6,241 nucleotides of DNA, from the NCBI GenBank assembly GCA_050942995.1, contig JBMNOI010000167.1, positions 1 through 6,241 on the forward strand, in the 5' to 3' direction. The translations under genes were made by a program, and so were the position numbers. Shown here one piece after another: positions 1 to 6,157 of the stretch (within the stretch, counting starts at the first letter, position 1; every line of letters starts with the position of its first letter). This DNA comes from JBMNOI01 sp050942995 (lineage in GTDB: Bacteria > Chloroflexota > Anaerolineae > UBA1429). The notes beneath the pieces are model-generated. The model did not search any database. It was not told where the DNA came from and saw nothing but the letters and a program-made list of their open reading frames with translations.

Positions 1-2
1 CA

Positions 3-30
3 ACAGAGGGCAGGGTATCCCGCCCTCTGT
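3..30. terminator. Hairpin downstream of the enolase-superfamily gene, probable terminator
   Basis: Bases 3-15 pair with 19-30 to give 12 base pairs, with a single bulged A at 12 and a three-base loop (TAT). It lies 53 bases past the stop of the minus-strand gene that ends at 83. On the minus strand only two T residues of the tail are visible before the window ends. On the plus strand the stem is followed by TTTATAT. It may end the enolase-superfamily transcript, an unseen plus-strand gene, or both. The pairing is seen directly; the terminator role is inferred. Confidence 0.55.
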
Positions 31-82
31 TTATATGTTCATAGCTTACCCCACCGGTTGCCCGATAGAGTATCCGGAGCAA

Positions 83-1192
83 TCAGTGCTTGACCCCGAA
101 CTGCTCGATCACCTCATCGCGCAACTCCATGCCGCAGCCGGGCGCTTCGGGGGCATAGACATAGCCGTTGTCGATGCGCGCCCGATCGGTGAACTGCCCC
201 GGTCCCTTGGGCTTGCCGCCCGTCTCGCACCAGATCGCACTGGGCGTCACCATAAGCAGATGGGTGGTTACCCCGTCGCCGCCGTGGCTGGCGATGGGCA
301 CATGGTGGGCGGCGGCCAGTCCGGCGATCTCCATCCATTCACTGGGGCCGCCGGTGCGGCGGCAATCGGGCTGCAGGATATCGCAGCCGCCCGCCGCAAT
401 CAGCTCCTGGATATGGTACTTGGCATACTCGTTCTCGCCCGCAGCGATGGGAATGCCCAGCGCACGGGTCAGCATGCCATAGCCCTCTTTATCGTGAGGG
501 CGCAACGGCTCTTCGAACCAGTAGCAGCCCATCTCTTCGTACACACGGCCGCGACGCTCGGCCTCGATTCGGCTGAGCACCTGGTTGGCGTCCACCATCA
601 GCGGCAGGCCATCTCCCATGAGCGCCCGCGCCACCTCGATCCGGTGCACATCCTCGGCCAGCGGTCCGCGCCCTACCTTGATCTTGATGCCCGCCATGCC
701 ATCCTCCAGCGCCGTGGCGATGGCCCGCCGATACTTTTCCAGATCGTCATCATCGTCATAGTACCAGCCCACCATGGCATAGGCCGGGATGCGGTCGCGA
801 CAGGCGCCCAGCAGCTTCCACGCCGGCACATCCAGCGCCCGCGCCATGATATCCCACAGCGCCGTATCCAGCGCCGTCAGCGCGAAATGAGCGATGCCCT
901 CGATGCCCGAATACTCGACCTCGTGCCACATCAGATCACGCAATCGCCGCGGCAGGAACGGGTCCTGTCCCATCAAGACGCCCGCCAGTTGCCGGTCGAT
1001 CATCACCTGCACCGCCTCGGCCGAGGGCGCCGACACGCCAAACCCCACATAGCTGTGCCCGATGATACCCGCATCGGTGTGCAGGCGGATCGCCAGCCCC
1101 GAGCGACGCCCGAAATGGTGCTGCGCATCCGAATGCGAATCCGTGCTTTCCGGATAGCGCAACAGGATCGTCTGAACGTCAGTAATCTTCAT
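83..1192 (-). CDS. Mandelate racemase/muconate lactonizing enzyme family protein (enolase superfamily, probable acid-sugar dehydratase or racemase)
   Basis: A complete 369-residue protein, normal length for the family. Enolase-superfamily enzymes bind Mg2+, abstract the proton alpha to a carboxylate and stabilise the enolate; they act in the cytoplasm. An N-terminal capping domain (about 1-125) precedes a TIM-like barrel. Visible active-site residues are K170-I-K172 (KxK base motif), D201 in VDAN, the Glu pair 227-228 in FEEP, E253 in GEN (metal ligands), D276 in LQPD, H303 in SHGG (His-Asp dyad) and E323. A KxK motif with a His-Asp dyad is the mandelate racemase subgroup pattern, shared with mandelate racemase and with galactarate/talarate, fuconate and related acid-sugar dehydratases. 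The substrate is not predictable here, because specificity sits in the N-terminal loops. Residues 146-150 are five consecutive Asp. The frame stays open for 44 codons upstream, but I chose the ATG at 1192: it has a GGGGGAAG ribosome site and starts with MKITDV, typical of the family. It ends with TGA. Confidence 0.93.
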   Translation of the reverse strand: MKITDVQTILLRYPESTDSHSDAQHHFGRRSGLAIRLHTDAGIIGHSYVGFGVSAPSAEAVQVMIDRQLAGVLMGQDPFLPRRLRDLMWHEVEYSGIEGIAHFALTALDTALWDIMARALDVPAWKLLGACRDRIPAYAMVGWYYDDDDDLEKYRRAIATALEDGMAGIKIKVGRGPLAEDVHRIEVARALMGDGLPLMVDANQVLSRIEAERRGRVYEEMGCYWFEEPLRPHDKEGYGMLTRALGIPIAAGENEYAKYHIQELIAAGGCDILQPDCRRTGGPSEWMEIAGLAAAHHVPIASHGGDGVTTHLLMVTPSAIWCETGGKPKGPGQFTDRARIDNGYVYAPEAPGCGMELRDEVIEQFGVKH

Positions 1193-1204
1193 CTTGCTTC
1201 CCCC
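1193..1204 (-). promoter_or_regulatory. Ribosome-binding site fixing the start of the enolase-superfamily gene
   Basis: On the minus strand GGGGGAAG (1204-1197) is followed by CAAG and the ATG at 1192-1190. This supports the 369-residue start over the in-frame ATG at 1324. A second ATG at 1206-1204 opens a five-codon frame (MGEAR) whose TGA overlaps the real start as ATGA. AGGAGGGG lies 11 bases upstream of that small frame. Confidence 0.7.
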
Positions 1205-1442
1205 ATGTGATAAGTGGCCCCTCCTGCGCGAGGACAGCACCGGGGCGGTTCGAAAAACAATCGCTATCGTACCAGGGCCGCCGGCGCCACACCCGACACA
1301 GGCGTTGCACTGACGGGATGTCACTACAATTCATCGGAGTCTTCCGTGATGATAGCCGATTCAGGTGGCATAGGGAGTTACCTCACCTCCGAATTCCACG
1401 TGGCCACAGAGACAACGGCGTATCATCACAGAACTCGCCTCT
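1193..1442 (-). other. Long untranslated leader of the enolase-superfamily gene
   Basis: If the promoter at 1450-1478 is used, about 250 bases are transcribed before the start codon. I see no convincing gene here. The in-frame extension (44 codons from 1324) is Cys/Gly/Arg-rich and unlike any enolase-superfamily N-terminus. Structure seen: GTGATGATA at 1346-1354 is the exact reverse complement of 1421-1429, extended after one mismatch by three more pairs (1341-side TTC with GAA at 1431-1433). Between the arms lies AGGTG...CACCT (a 5-bp inverted repeat) and the palindromes CCACGTGG and GTGGCCAC, which overlap. It matches no riboswitch class that I recognise. Confidence 0.4.
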
Positions 1443-1449
1443 GGCATCT

Positions 1450-1478
1450 ACAATAGGGTCGAGAAGCGCAGACGTCAA
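1450..1478 (-). promoter_or_regulatory. Predicted sigma70-type promoter of the enolase-superfamily gene
   Basis: On the minus strand TTGACG (1478-1473) is separated by 17 bases from TATTGT (1455-1450). The -35 box matches five of six consensus bases and the -10 box four of six. The start point would be near 1443. It lies downstream of the hairpin that ends the AKR gene, which suggests the two enzymes are transcribed separately. Confidence 0.5.
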
Positions 1479-1552
1479 ACTGGTCAGGGGTGGTGTTACG
1501 CGCATTCATCCGATCAGACGCAGCGAAAGGAGAGGGGTTGCTTTTCTCCACA

Positions 1553-1588
1553 GTGAGACGGCCAGCCGGTATCGGCTGGCCGTCTCAC
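1553..1588 (-). terminator. Perfect 16-bp hairpin after the AKR gene, probable transcript end
   Basis: Bases 1553-1568 pair perfectly with 1573-1588 around a four-base loop (GTAT). The hairpin starts 32 bases after the AKR stop codon. There is no T-run on either strand after the stem: the minus strand continues TGTGGAGAAAAG and the plus strand CTGCGGGG. It is therefore not a classical intrinsic terminator. It may still stop polymerase, protect the 3' end, or be a dispersed repeat. Its inner sequence CGGCTGGCCG is shared with the tRNA terminator stem at 6009-6035. Confidence 0.55.
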
Positions 1589-1620
1589 CTGCGGGGGGAT
1601 CGAAGGAGGTCCTGGTTGGT

Positions 1621-2826
1621 CTATATCCCTGTGCCCTGTCCGTTCCTCGACGGAAGGCGGGTCGGATAGGAACCGCCGTTCCCCAGAGCCCGGTCGATGA
1701 CCGGCATCCACTCGCTGATGGGAATGGCCTGCGGACAGTGGGTCTCGCACGCGCCACACTGGACACACGCCGCAGCCCGCACATCCTGCGTGAAAATTTG
1801 CTGGACTTCGTAGGCGAACTTTTGCCAGGCATAATGCCCGCGCGAGGACTCGGGATTGTTATACATGATACCCTCGTTATAGTTCGCCAGGTTTCCCGGA
1901 ATATCCACGCCCTGTGGACAGGGCATGCAGTAGGCGCAGCCTGTGCAGGGGATGGCGATGAGACCCGAGTATGCCGAGCGCACCCGATCGATGAGCGCCC
2001 GCTCGTCGTCCGTGAGCGAGTGGACGCGGGACGTTTCGGCGATGGCTATATTCTGCTTCACCTGCTCCATAGTGCTCATGCCGCTGAGGACGACCGACAC
2101 CTCCGGCTGATCCCATAGCCAGTGCAGCGCCCATTCGACCGGCGTGCGCCGGGGCGTCGCGCTGTCCCAGATCTCCTGAATCACCGAGGGTGGATCGACC
2201 AGTTTGCCGCCCCGCAGCGGCTCCATGATGACGACGGCGATCCCCTTCGCCGCCGCATAGCGCAAGCCTTCGAGCCCCGCCTGATTCGCCACATCCATAT
2301 AGTTGTACTGGATCTGGCACATCGCCCAATCGAACTCGTCGATGATCGTTTTGAACGTCTCGACATCATCATGGAAGGAAAAGCCCAGACGGCCAAAGCG
2401 CCCGTCGGCCACGGCCTTCTCCGCCCATTCGCGCACGCCCAGATCGCGGAGCCGGGGCCAGTGATCCTTGTTCAGCGTGTGCAGCAGGTAAAAGTCCAGA
2501 TAGTCGACCTGCAACCGCTCCATCTGCTCGTCCAGGTAGCGATCAAAGTCATCGGCGCTGTGAACCAGCCAGCTCGGCATCTTGGTCGCCAGCTTGACCC
2601 GCTCCCGGTACCCCCCCTTGAGGGCCCGTCCGACAAAGGCCTCGCCGGCTCCGTCATGATAGGGATAGGCCGTATCCAAATAGTTCACGCCCTGATCGAT
2701 GGCGTAATGAATCATGCGGGTGGCCTCTTCCTCATCGATGACGCCGTCCACAGTGGGCAGTCGCATGGCGCCGAATCCGAGAGCCGAGACCTGAAACCCC
2801 AATTTGCCAAATGGCCTGTACTGCAT
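1621..2826 (-). CDS. Aldo/keto reductase with C-terminal twin [4Fe-4S] ferredoxin-like domain
   Basis: A complete 401-residue protein. Residues 1-285 are an AKR TIM barrel. The expected catalytic tetrad is visible as D51, Y56 (DTAYPY), K82 (ATKMP) and H116 (YLLHT). Residues 294-303 carry CxxCxxCxxCP (C294, C297, C300, C303) and 354-364 carry CxxCxxCxxxCP (C354, C357, C360, C364), enough for two iron-sulfur clusters. This is the architecture of the predicted iron-sulfur AKR oxidoreductases (COG1453 type), which are found mostly in anaerobes and facultative organisms. Their substrates are largely unknown, although the tetrad implies reduction or oxidation of a carbonyl/hydroxyl with a nicotinamide cofactor. 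The clusters suggest electron transfer to or from a ferredoxin-like partner (inference). The protein is soluble, with no signal peptide or membrane segment. The start at 2826 has a strong GGAGGG site. The last 20 residues are polar and Gly-rich and look disordered. It lies 101 bases downstream of the regulator gene. Confidence 0.94.
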   Translation of the reverse strand: MQYRPFGKLGFQVSALGFGAMRLPTVDGVIDEEEATRMIHYAIDQGVNYLDTAYPYHDGAGEAFVGRALKGGYRERVKLATKMPSWLVHSADDFDRYLDEQMERLQVDYLDFYLLHTLNKDHWPRLRDLGVREWAEKAVADGRFGRLGFSFHDDVETFKTIIDEFDWAMCQIQYNYMDVANQAGLEGLRYAAAKGIAVVIMEPLRGGKLVDPPSVIQEIWDSATPRRTPVEWALHWLWDQPEVSVVLSGMSTMEQVKQNIAIAETSRVHSLTDDERALIDRVRSAYSGLIAIPCTGCAYCMPCPQGVDIPGNLANYNEGIMYNNPESSRGHYAWQKFAYEVQQIFTQDVRAAACVQCGACETHCPQAIPISEWMPVIDRALGNGGSYPTRLPSRNGQGTGI

Positions 2827-2829
2827 GGT

Positions 2830-2835
2830 CCCTCC
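2830..2835 (-). promoter_or_regulatory. Ribosome-binding site of the AKR gene
   Basis: GGAGGG on the minus strand, three bases (ACC) before the ATG at 2826. It is a strong site that supports this start; the protein begins MQYRPFGKLG, normal for AKRs. Confidence 0.75.
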
Positions 2836-2858
2836 AGATCGAATGAATGGATCAATAA

Positions 2859-2886
2859 CCTGTCGCCAGTATAGCGCAGCGGCAGG
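2859..2886 (-). promoter_or_regulatory. Predicted AKR promoter with an operator-like inverted repeat
   Basis: A good -10 box, TATACT, lies at 2873-2868 on the minus strand and would give a start near 2861 and a leader of about 35 bases. I see no good -35 box at 16-18 bases spacing (GTGATT at 17), so an activator may be needed. The -10 sits between two 8-base arms, CCTGTCGC (2859-2866) and GCGGCAGG (2879-2886). These are reverse complements except for one position. A protein bound there would overlap the -10. The boxes and arms are seen; the regulatory role is inferred. Confidence 0.45.
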
Positions 2887-2927
2887 ATGAAATCACCGTT
2901 CGAAAGGAGGGGAAAAGGAGGGCAGAT

Positions 2928-5630
2928 TCAGTCGGAGAAAAGACCCATCGCTCTGGCCCGGGCCAGAGCCTGGGTGCGCCGGTTGACTCCCAGCTTGCCG
3001 TAGAGGTTACGCAGATACCACTTGACGGTGCTGACGGCCAGGATCATCTCGTCGGCGATCTCCTGGTCCGAAAGTCCCCGAGCGATATGCCGCAGGATCT
3101 CGATCTCGCGCGGGTGAAGCGCCTCGATCGGCGGACGATCGTCGTCCGTCGTCGACGGTTGATCAGAGGTCGACTGCGGCGCAGGGGCCGCAGCCAGCGC
3201 ATCGAGCAGTCTGCGTCGATACCCCGTATCGTCCTGCCGGGCAAGACGGCGCAACAGCGCGCCCACCGCCGGATGGGGCCAATCCGCAAAAGTTCGCAGA
3301 AGGCCCATCGGTTCGGCAGCGGTCAGCGCGCGTTCCATACACGCCAGCGCCTCCTCGTCATCGCCCAGTTCATGGTGCGCCAGCGCCAGAATAATCGAAT
3401 CATCCACCTGCCGCCGAATCAGGCGGTGAGCGACGGCAATCTCGTAACGGGACCGAATTCGCCCAACGAGCCGACGAACGGCCTCCACCGCCAGAGGCTC
3501 CCCCTCTGCCGGCGTCAGATAGAACCAGGCCAGCGTCGTCAGTTCATCGTCCGAAAACGCCTCATCTGCCACATCGAGGCCATGACGACGAAGCCAGGCG
3601 GCCGCCATATCTCGCCGGCCCTGCCTCAGCCAGAGCTTGATCCGTGTGAGCTTGATCTGGGAGTCGATCTGGACGATGCGGGTCTGATCGGCGATCTCAC
3701 CGGCATCGTCCAGCACCGCCAGCGCCTCATCATGCTGCCCTCTGGACTGTAAGAGACACGCCAGGGTGATGCGGGCATACATCAACGGCTTGGGCTCTCC
3801 GTTCTGCTGCCCCAGATCGAGCGCCCGACGTAGTTGAACGTCGGCCTCGGACAGATCGTTCCACTCGTACAGGAGCGCCGAAAATCCCGCATGAGCCCAG
3901 CAGGCCAGTGTCGATGGCAGCACGCTCTGGCGGCACCAGTCCAGTCCCTGTTGATAGATTCGGGCCGCCTGCGCGGCCTGCCCCATCTCCATATAGGTGT
4001 CGCCCAGATAATAGACGGACATCATCGTCGTTCGCACGTTGCCCGCCGCCCGGCTGCTACGGATGGCCTTCCAGAATGCCTCCTCAGCCCGGTCCAGGTT
4101 CAGGCCGTCCCGGTGCGCAAACGCCAGATCCAGTAACGCATCGCTGCGCATCAACAACGCATCGGCGGGCAAGAGATCCAGCGCGCGCTGCGCATATCGA
4201 GCGTGCCGGGATGCATCGCCCTGCAACGCGGCGATACGTGCCCTCACGGTGGCCGCCTCGCCCAATAACAGAGAGGCCTCGCTCCCCTCATGCTCGGTGG
4301 ATTCGATACGCTCCAGATAGGGAATCGCCGCCTCGCCCTGACCCGAATTGGCCAGCGCCCAGGCAAACATCAGGCAAAAGTAGGGTTGATCGAGGATCGC
4401 ATCATCGGGTAGCGCCCTGAGCCAGCGCAACACCGTCGCCGATTCACCTCGCATCACGCACTCTCGCGCCAACCGGTGGATGAGGTCCGTCGCCCGCGCC
4501 ACCTGCCCGGCGGCCAGAGCGTGATCGATGGCCTCGTCGAACAGGCCGTGCTGCTCATACCAGTCGGCCGCGCGACCGTGAAGCGCCGGCCATTCGGCTG
4601 CCAGATCGCGTCGGGCCTGTGTTCGCAAAAAGTCGGCAAACAGGCGGTGGTAGCGATACTCGCCCCGACGATCCAGCGCCGTGATGAACAGATTCCGGCG
4701 GTAAAGATCGTCGAGCATGGAGTGGCTGTGGCTCTGTCCCGTCACCCTATCGCACAACGACGCGTTCAGGGTATCGAGAATCGACGTTCTGAGCAGGAAC
4801 GTCCGCACCGCGTCAGACTGTCTATCGAGCACCTCTGCGGCGAAATAGTCGCGCAGATGCCGACCATCTTGACGTAACTCGGGCAGCGCAAAGTCCGGCC
4901 GATGCGCCCGTTGCTGCTCGATGGTCAGAGCGGCCAGTTGAACCCCCGCCGCCCATCCCTCTATCCATGTCTGCAACCCGGCCACATCATGGTCAGAGAG
5001 AGTCGAGTGGATCGTCCGTTCGAGCAGTGCCCGGGTCTCTTCCGGAGAGAAACGCAGATCGGGGGCACGTAACTCGATCATGTGCTCCCGTGCCCGCCAT
5101 CGGGCCAGCGGAAGGGGAGGATCCTTTCGCGAGGACAGGATCAGATGCATCGACGCCGGCGCATAGTCCAGCAGGGTCGTCAGCGAGGTGTGCACAGCCT
5201 CTGATTCGATGCAATGATAATCATCCAAAACGAGCACAAAGGGATCAGAAATTCGTGATAGGAAATTGATCAGCGTCGCAACCAGATATCCCCCCGTTTC
5301 CGGACGCGAACTGTGCAACATCGGCAGGAGATGCGGGCCGAGGCTCGGCTCCAATCCGTCGAGAGCGGCGACCAGATACGACCAAAAGCGCACCGGATCG
5401 TCATCGGCGGCATCCAGCGATACCCAGGCGATCGGCCACCGACATCGCTGCGCCCACTGGCTGAGCAGAGTCGTCTTGCCGGACCCCGCCGGTGCAGAGA
5501 TCAACATCAGGCGATGCGATATACACCGATCCAGCATTTGATTCAGCGACGGCCGCTCGACGAGATCGGGCCGCAAAACGGGGACAGAGAGCTTGGTGCG
5601 AATATGTGGGATATGTATAGAGGTCGCCAT
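2928..5630 (-). CDS. MalT-like ATP-dependent LuxR-family transcriptional regulator (LAL type)
   Basis: A complete 900-residue protein, matching MalT (about 900). Residues 1-40 are the typical start of this family (IRTKLSVPVLRPDLVERP). Residues 41-340 form a STAND NTPase module with Walker A APAGSGKTT at 46-54 (K52), Walker B FVLVLDDYH at 131-139 (D136, D137) and a winged-helix part to about 340 (YRYHRLFADFLR at 325-336). Residues 350-800 are helical TPR-like repeats (for example WYEQHGLFDEAIDHALAAGQ at 357-376), the usual inducer-sensing region. Residues 812-835 are a low-complexity Ala/Pro/Ser/Asp linker. Residues 836-900 are a LuxR/GerE helix-turn-helix (HPREIEILRHIARGLSDQEIA, STVKWYLRNLYGKLGV). 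Such proteins bind ATP and an inducer, oligomerise and activate promoters; MalT responds to maltotriose. The ligand here is unknown. The start at 5630 is supported by AGGCGG and the family N-terminus; the stop is TGA. The next gene, the AKR, is a plausible target. Confidence 0.94.
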   Translation of the reverse strand: MATSIHIPHIRTKLSVPVLRPDLVERPSLNQMLDRCISHRLMLISAPAGSGKTTLLSQWAQRCRWPIAWVSLDAADDDPVRFWSYLVAALDGLEPSLGPHLLPMLHSSRPETGGYLVATLINFLSRISDPFVLVLDDYHCIESEAVHTSLTTLLDYAPASMHLILSSRKDPPLPLARWRAREHMIELRAPDLRFSPEETRALLERTIHSTLSDHDVAGLQTWIEGWAAGVQLAALTIEQQRAHRPDFALPELRQDGRHLRDYFAAEVLDRQSDAVRTFLLRTSILDTLNASLCDRVTGQSHSHSMLDDLYRRNLFITALDRRGEYRYHRLFADFLRTQARRDLAAEWPALHGRAADWYEQHGLFDEAIDHALAAGQVARATDLIHRLARECVMRGESATVLRWLRALPDDAILDQPYFCLMFAWALANSGQGEAAIPYLERIESTEHEGSEASLLLGEAATVRARIAALQGDASRHARYAQRALDLLPADALLMRSDALLDLAFAHRDGLNLDRAEEAFWKAIRSSRAAGNVRTTMMSVYYLGDTYMEMGQAAQAARIYQQGLDWCRQSVLPSTLACWAHAGFSALLYEWNDLSEADVQLRRALDLGQQNGEPKPLMYARITLACLLQSRGQHDEALAVLDDAGEIADQTRIVQIDSQIKLTRIKLWLRQGRRDMAAAWLRRHGLDVADEAFSDDELTTLAWFYLTPAEGEPLAVEAVRRLVGRIRSRYEIAVAHRLIRRQVDDSIILALAHHELGDDEEALACMERALTAAEPMGLLRTFADWPHPAVGALLRRLARQDDTGYRRRLLDALAAAPAPQSTSDQPSTTDDDRPPIEALHPREIEILRHIARGLSDQEIADEMILAVSTVKWYLRNLYGKLGVNRRTQALARARAMGLFSD

Positions 5631-5634
5631 ACTA

Positions 5635-5665
5635 CCGCCTGTGGGCCGGTGAACTCGTTCCGGCC
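5635..5665 (-). promoter_or_regulatory. Ribosome-binding site of the regulator gene with an adjacent small hairpin
   Basis: AGGCGG (5640-5635) lies four bases before the ATG at 5630, a moderate site. Three bases upstream of it, GGCCGG (5644-5649) and CCGGCC (5660-5665) form a 6-bp perfect inverted repeat with a ten-base loop. In the transcript this could affect ribosome access, but so short a GC stem is common in GC-rich DNA. Confidence 0.4.
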
Positions 5666-5745
5666 AGAATCGCGACCAGAGTAATCCATCGTCATGGAAC
5701 GGCGTCCACCTCGCGAATAGGACGAGCCGCTTCTTCCACCCGCAA

Positions 5746-5775
5746 ATAGTACACCCGAGATATAGCAGCCGTCAA
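5746..5775 (-). promoter_or_regulatory. Predicted sigma70-type promoter of the MalT-like regulator gene
   Basis: On the minus strand TTGACG (5775-5770) is 18 bases from TACTAT (5751-5746). The expected start is near 5739, giving a leader of about 110 bases. It stands out in an otherwise GC-rich gap and is oriented toward the regulator. Confidence 0.6.
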
Positions 5776-5867
5776 GTCTCTCCCTCAGGGCGATCGCATT
5801 TGACTCGAAATCGCTTGGCCGCGCCGCCAGACCGTCTGCATCCCGCCGTTGGCGACTCTCTCCATAG

Positions 5868-5948
5868 GCGGCGTACTCACTGCCTGTCTCCCGTCCCCAC
5901 CGGAGTCGACGCGGGCGGTGAGTGCACCGCAGCGGTGTACCCACCGCC
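5868..5948. repeat. Cluster of three copies of a 17-base palindromic motif, candidate operator array
   Basis: The motif GGCRGTGRGTRCRCCGC occurs three times: minus strand 5868-5884 (GGCAGTGAGTACGCCGC), plus strand 5914-5930 (GGCGGTGAGTGCACCGC) and minus strand 5932-5948 (GGCGGTGGGTACACCGC). The second and third copies each contain a perfect inverted repeat, GCGGTG-N4-CACCGC. They lie back to back, one base apart, so 5914-5929 and 5933-5948 also pair as a 16-position stem with one mismatch and one wobble. The cluster is 93 to 173 bases upstream of the -35 box of the regulator gene, past the tRNA terminator, and so probably is not part of either transcript. The best reading is protein-binding sites; a structured RNA is the alternative. 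The repeats are seen; the role is inferred. Confidence 0.55.
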
Positions 5949-6000
5949 GTCGGCTCTACATATGCCGCCTGGACAAGCCACGCCCCCCACACGCGAGGAA

Positions 6001-6035
6001 TAACAAAACGGCCAGCCGCTAATCACGGTTGGCCG
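6001..6035 (-). terminator. Intrinsic terminator of the tRNA-Pro gene
   Basis: On the minus strand a 10-position stem (6035-6026 with 6018-6009, one A-C mismatch) with a seven-base loop is followed directly by TTTTGTTATT. It begins five bases after the encoded CCA end. Spacing, stem and T-run together make this a clear intrinsic terminator and separate the tRNA from the regulator gene. Confidence 0.88.
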
Positions 6036-6039
6036 CTTC

Positions 6040-6116
6040 TGGTCGGGGCGAGACGATTCGAACGTCCGACCACTTGAACCCCATTCAAGTGCGCTACCTG
6101 GCTGCGCTACGCCCCG
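6040..6116 (-). tRNA. tRNA-Pro, anticodon GGG
   Basis: A 77-base gene including an encoded CCA end (6042-6040). The acceptor arm CGGGGCG pairs perfectly with CGCCCCG and is followed by discriminator A. The D arm is GCGC/GCGC with GG in the loop. The anticodon stem CTTGA/TCAAG encloses ATGGGGT, giving anticodon GGG at 6082-6080 and G at position 37, as usual for proline tRNAs. The variable loop is five bases. The T arm GGACG/CGTCT (one G-U pair) holds the loop TTCGAAT. It decodes CCC and CCU. All arms are intact, so it should be functional. Confidence 0.98.
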
Positions 6117-6128
6117 ATTGCGCCTAGA

Positions 6129-6157
6129 AGTATACCACTACGCACCCGACTCTGCAA
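6129..6157 (-). promoter_or_regulatory. Predicted promoter of tRNA-Pro
   Basis: On the minus strand TTGCAG (6157-6152) is 17 bases from TATACT (6134-6129), which is preceded by TGG and so forms an extended -10. Transcription would start near 6122, leaving a leader of only about six bases before the mature tRNA. The bases from 6158 to 6241 hold no gene or convincing signal that I can see; the only structure is a 6-base inverted repeat, ATGCGG/CCGCAT, around 6170-6191. Confidence 0.65.

Noticed and set aside
35..1210. Long plus-strand open frame (391 codons) opposite the enolase-superfamily gene
   Set aside because: Its product is rich in His/Arg/Gln/Ala with no recognisable domain, typical of the antisense of a GC-rich gene. 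The minus strand carries a full set of catalytic motifs.
1603..1675. Perfect AAGGAGGT on the plus strand near 1605-1612
   Set aside because: The only nearby start is a TTG opening a frame of about 18 codons before a stop, so it is most likely a chance match.
1207..2874. Plus-strand open frames 1207-2118 and 2122-2874
   Set aside because: They lie antisense to the AKR gene, with compositionally odd products and no start signals. The opposite strand encodes a complete AKR with tetrad and cluster cysteines.
5850..5960. T-box-like riboswitch suggested by GGTGGGTACACCGC
   Set aside because: It only loosely resembles the T-box core and no specifier stem or terminator/antiterminator pair follows. 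The repeated palindromes explain the signal better, and a T-box would be expected before an amino-acid gene.
5543..5992. Minus-strand open frame of 149 codons upstream of and overlapping the regulator
   Set aside because: It overlaps the regulator start in another frame, spans the predicted promoter and palindromes, and its product is Arg/Gly/Ser-rich without any domain.
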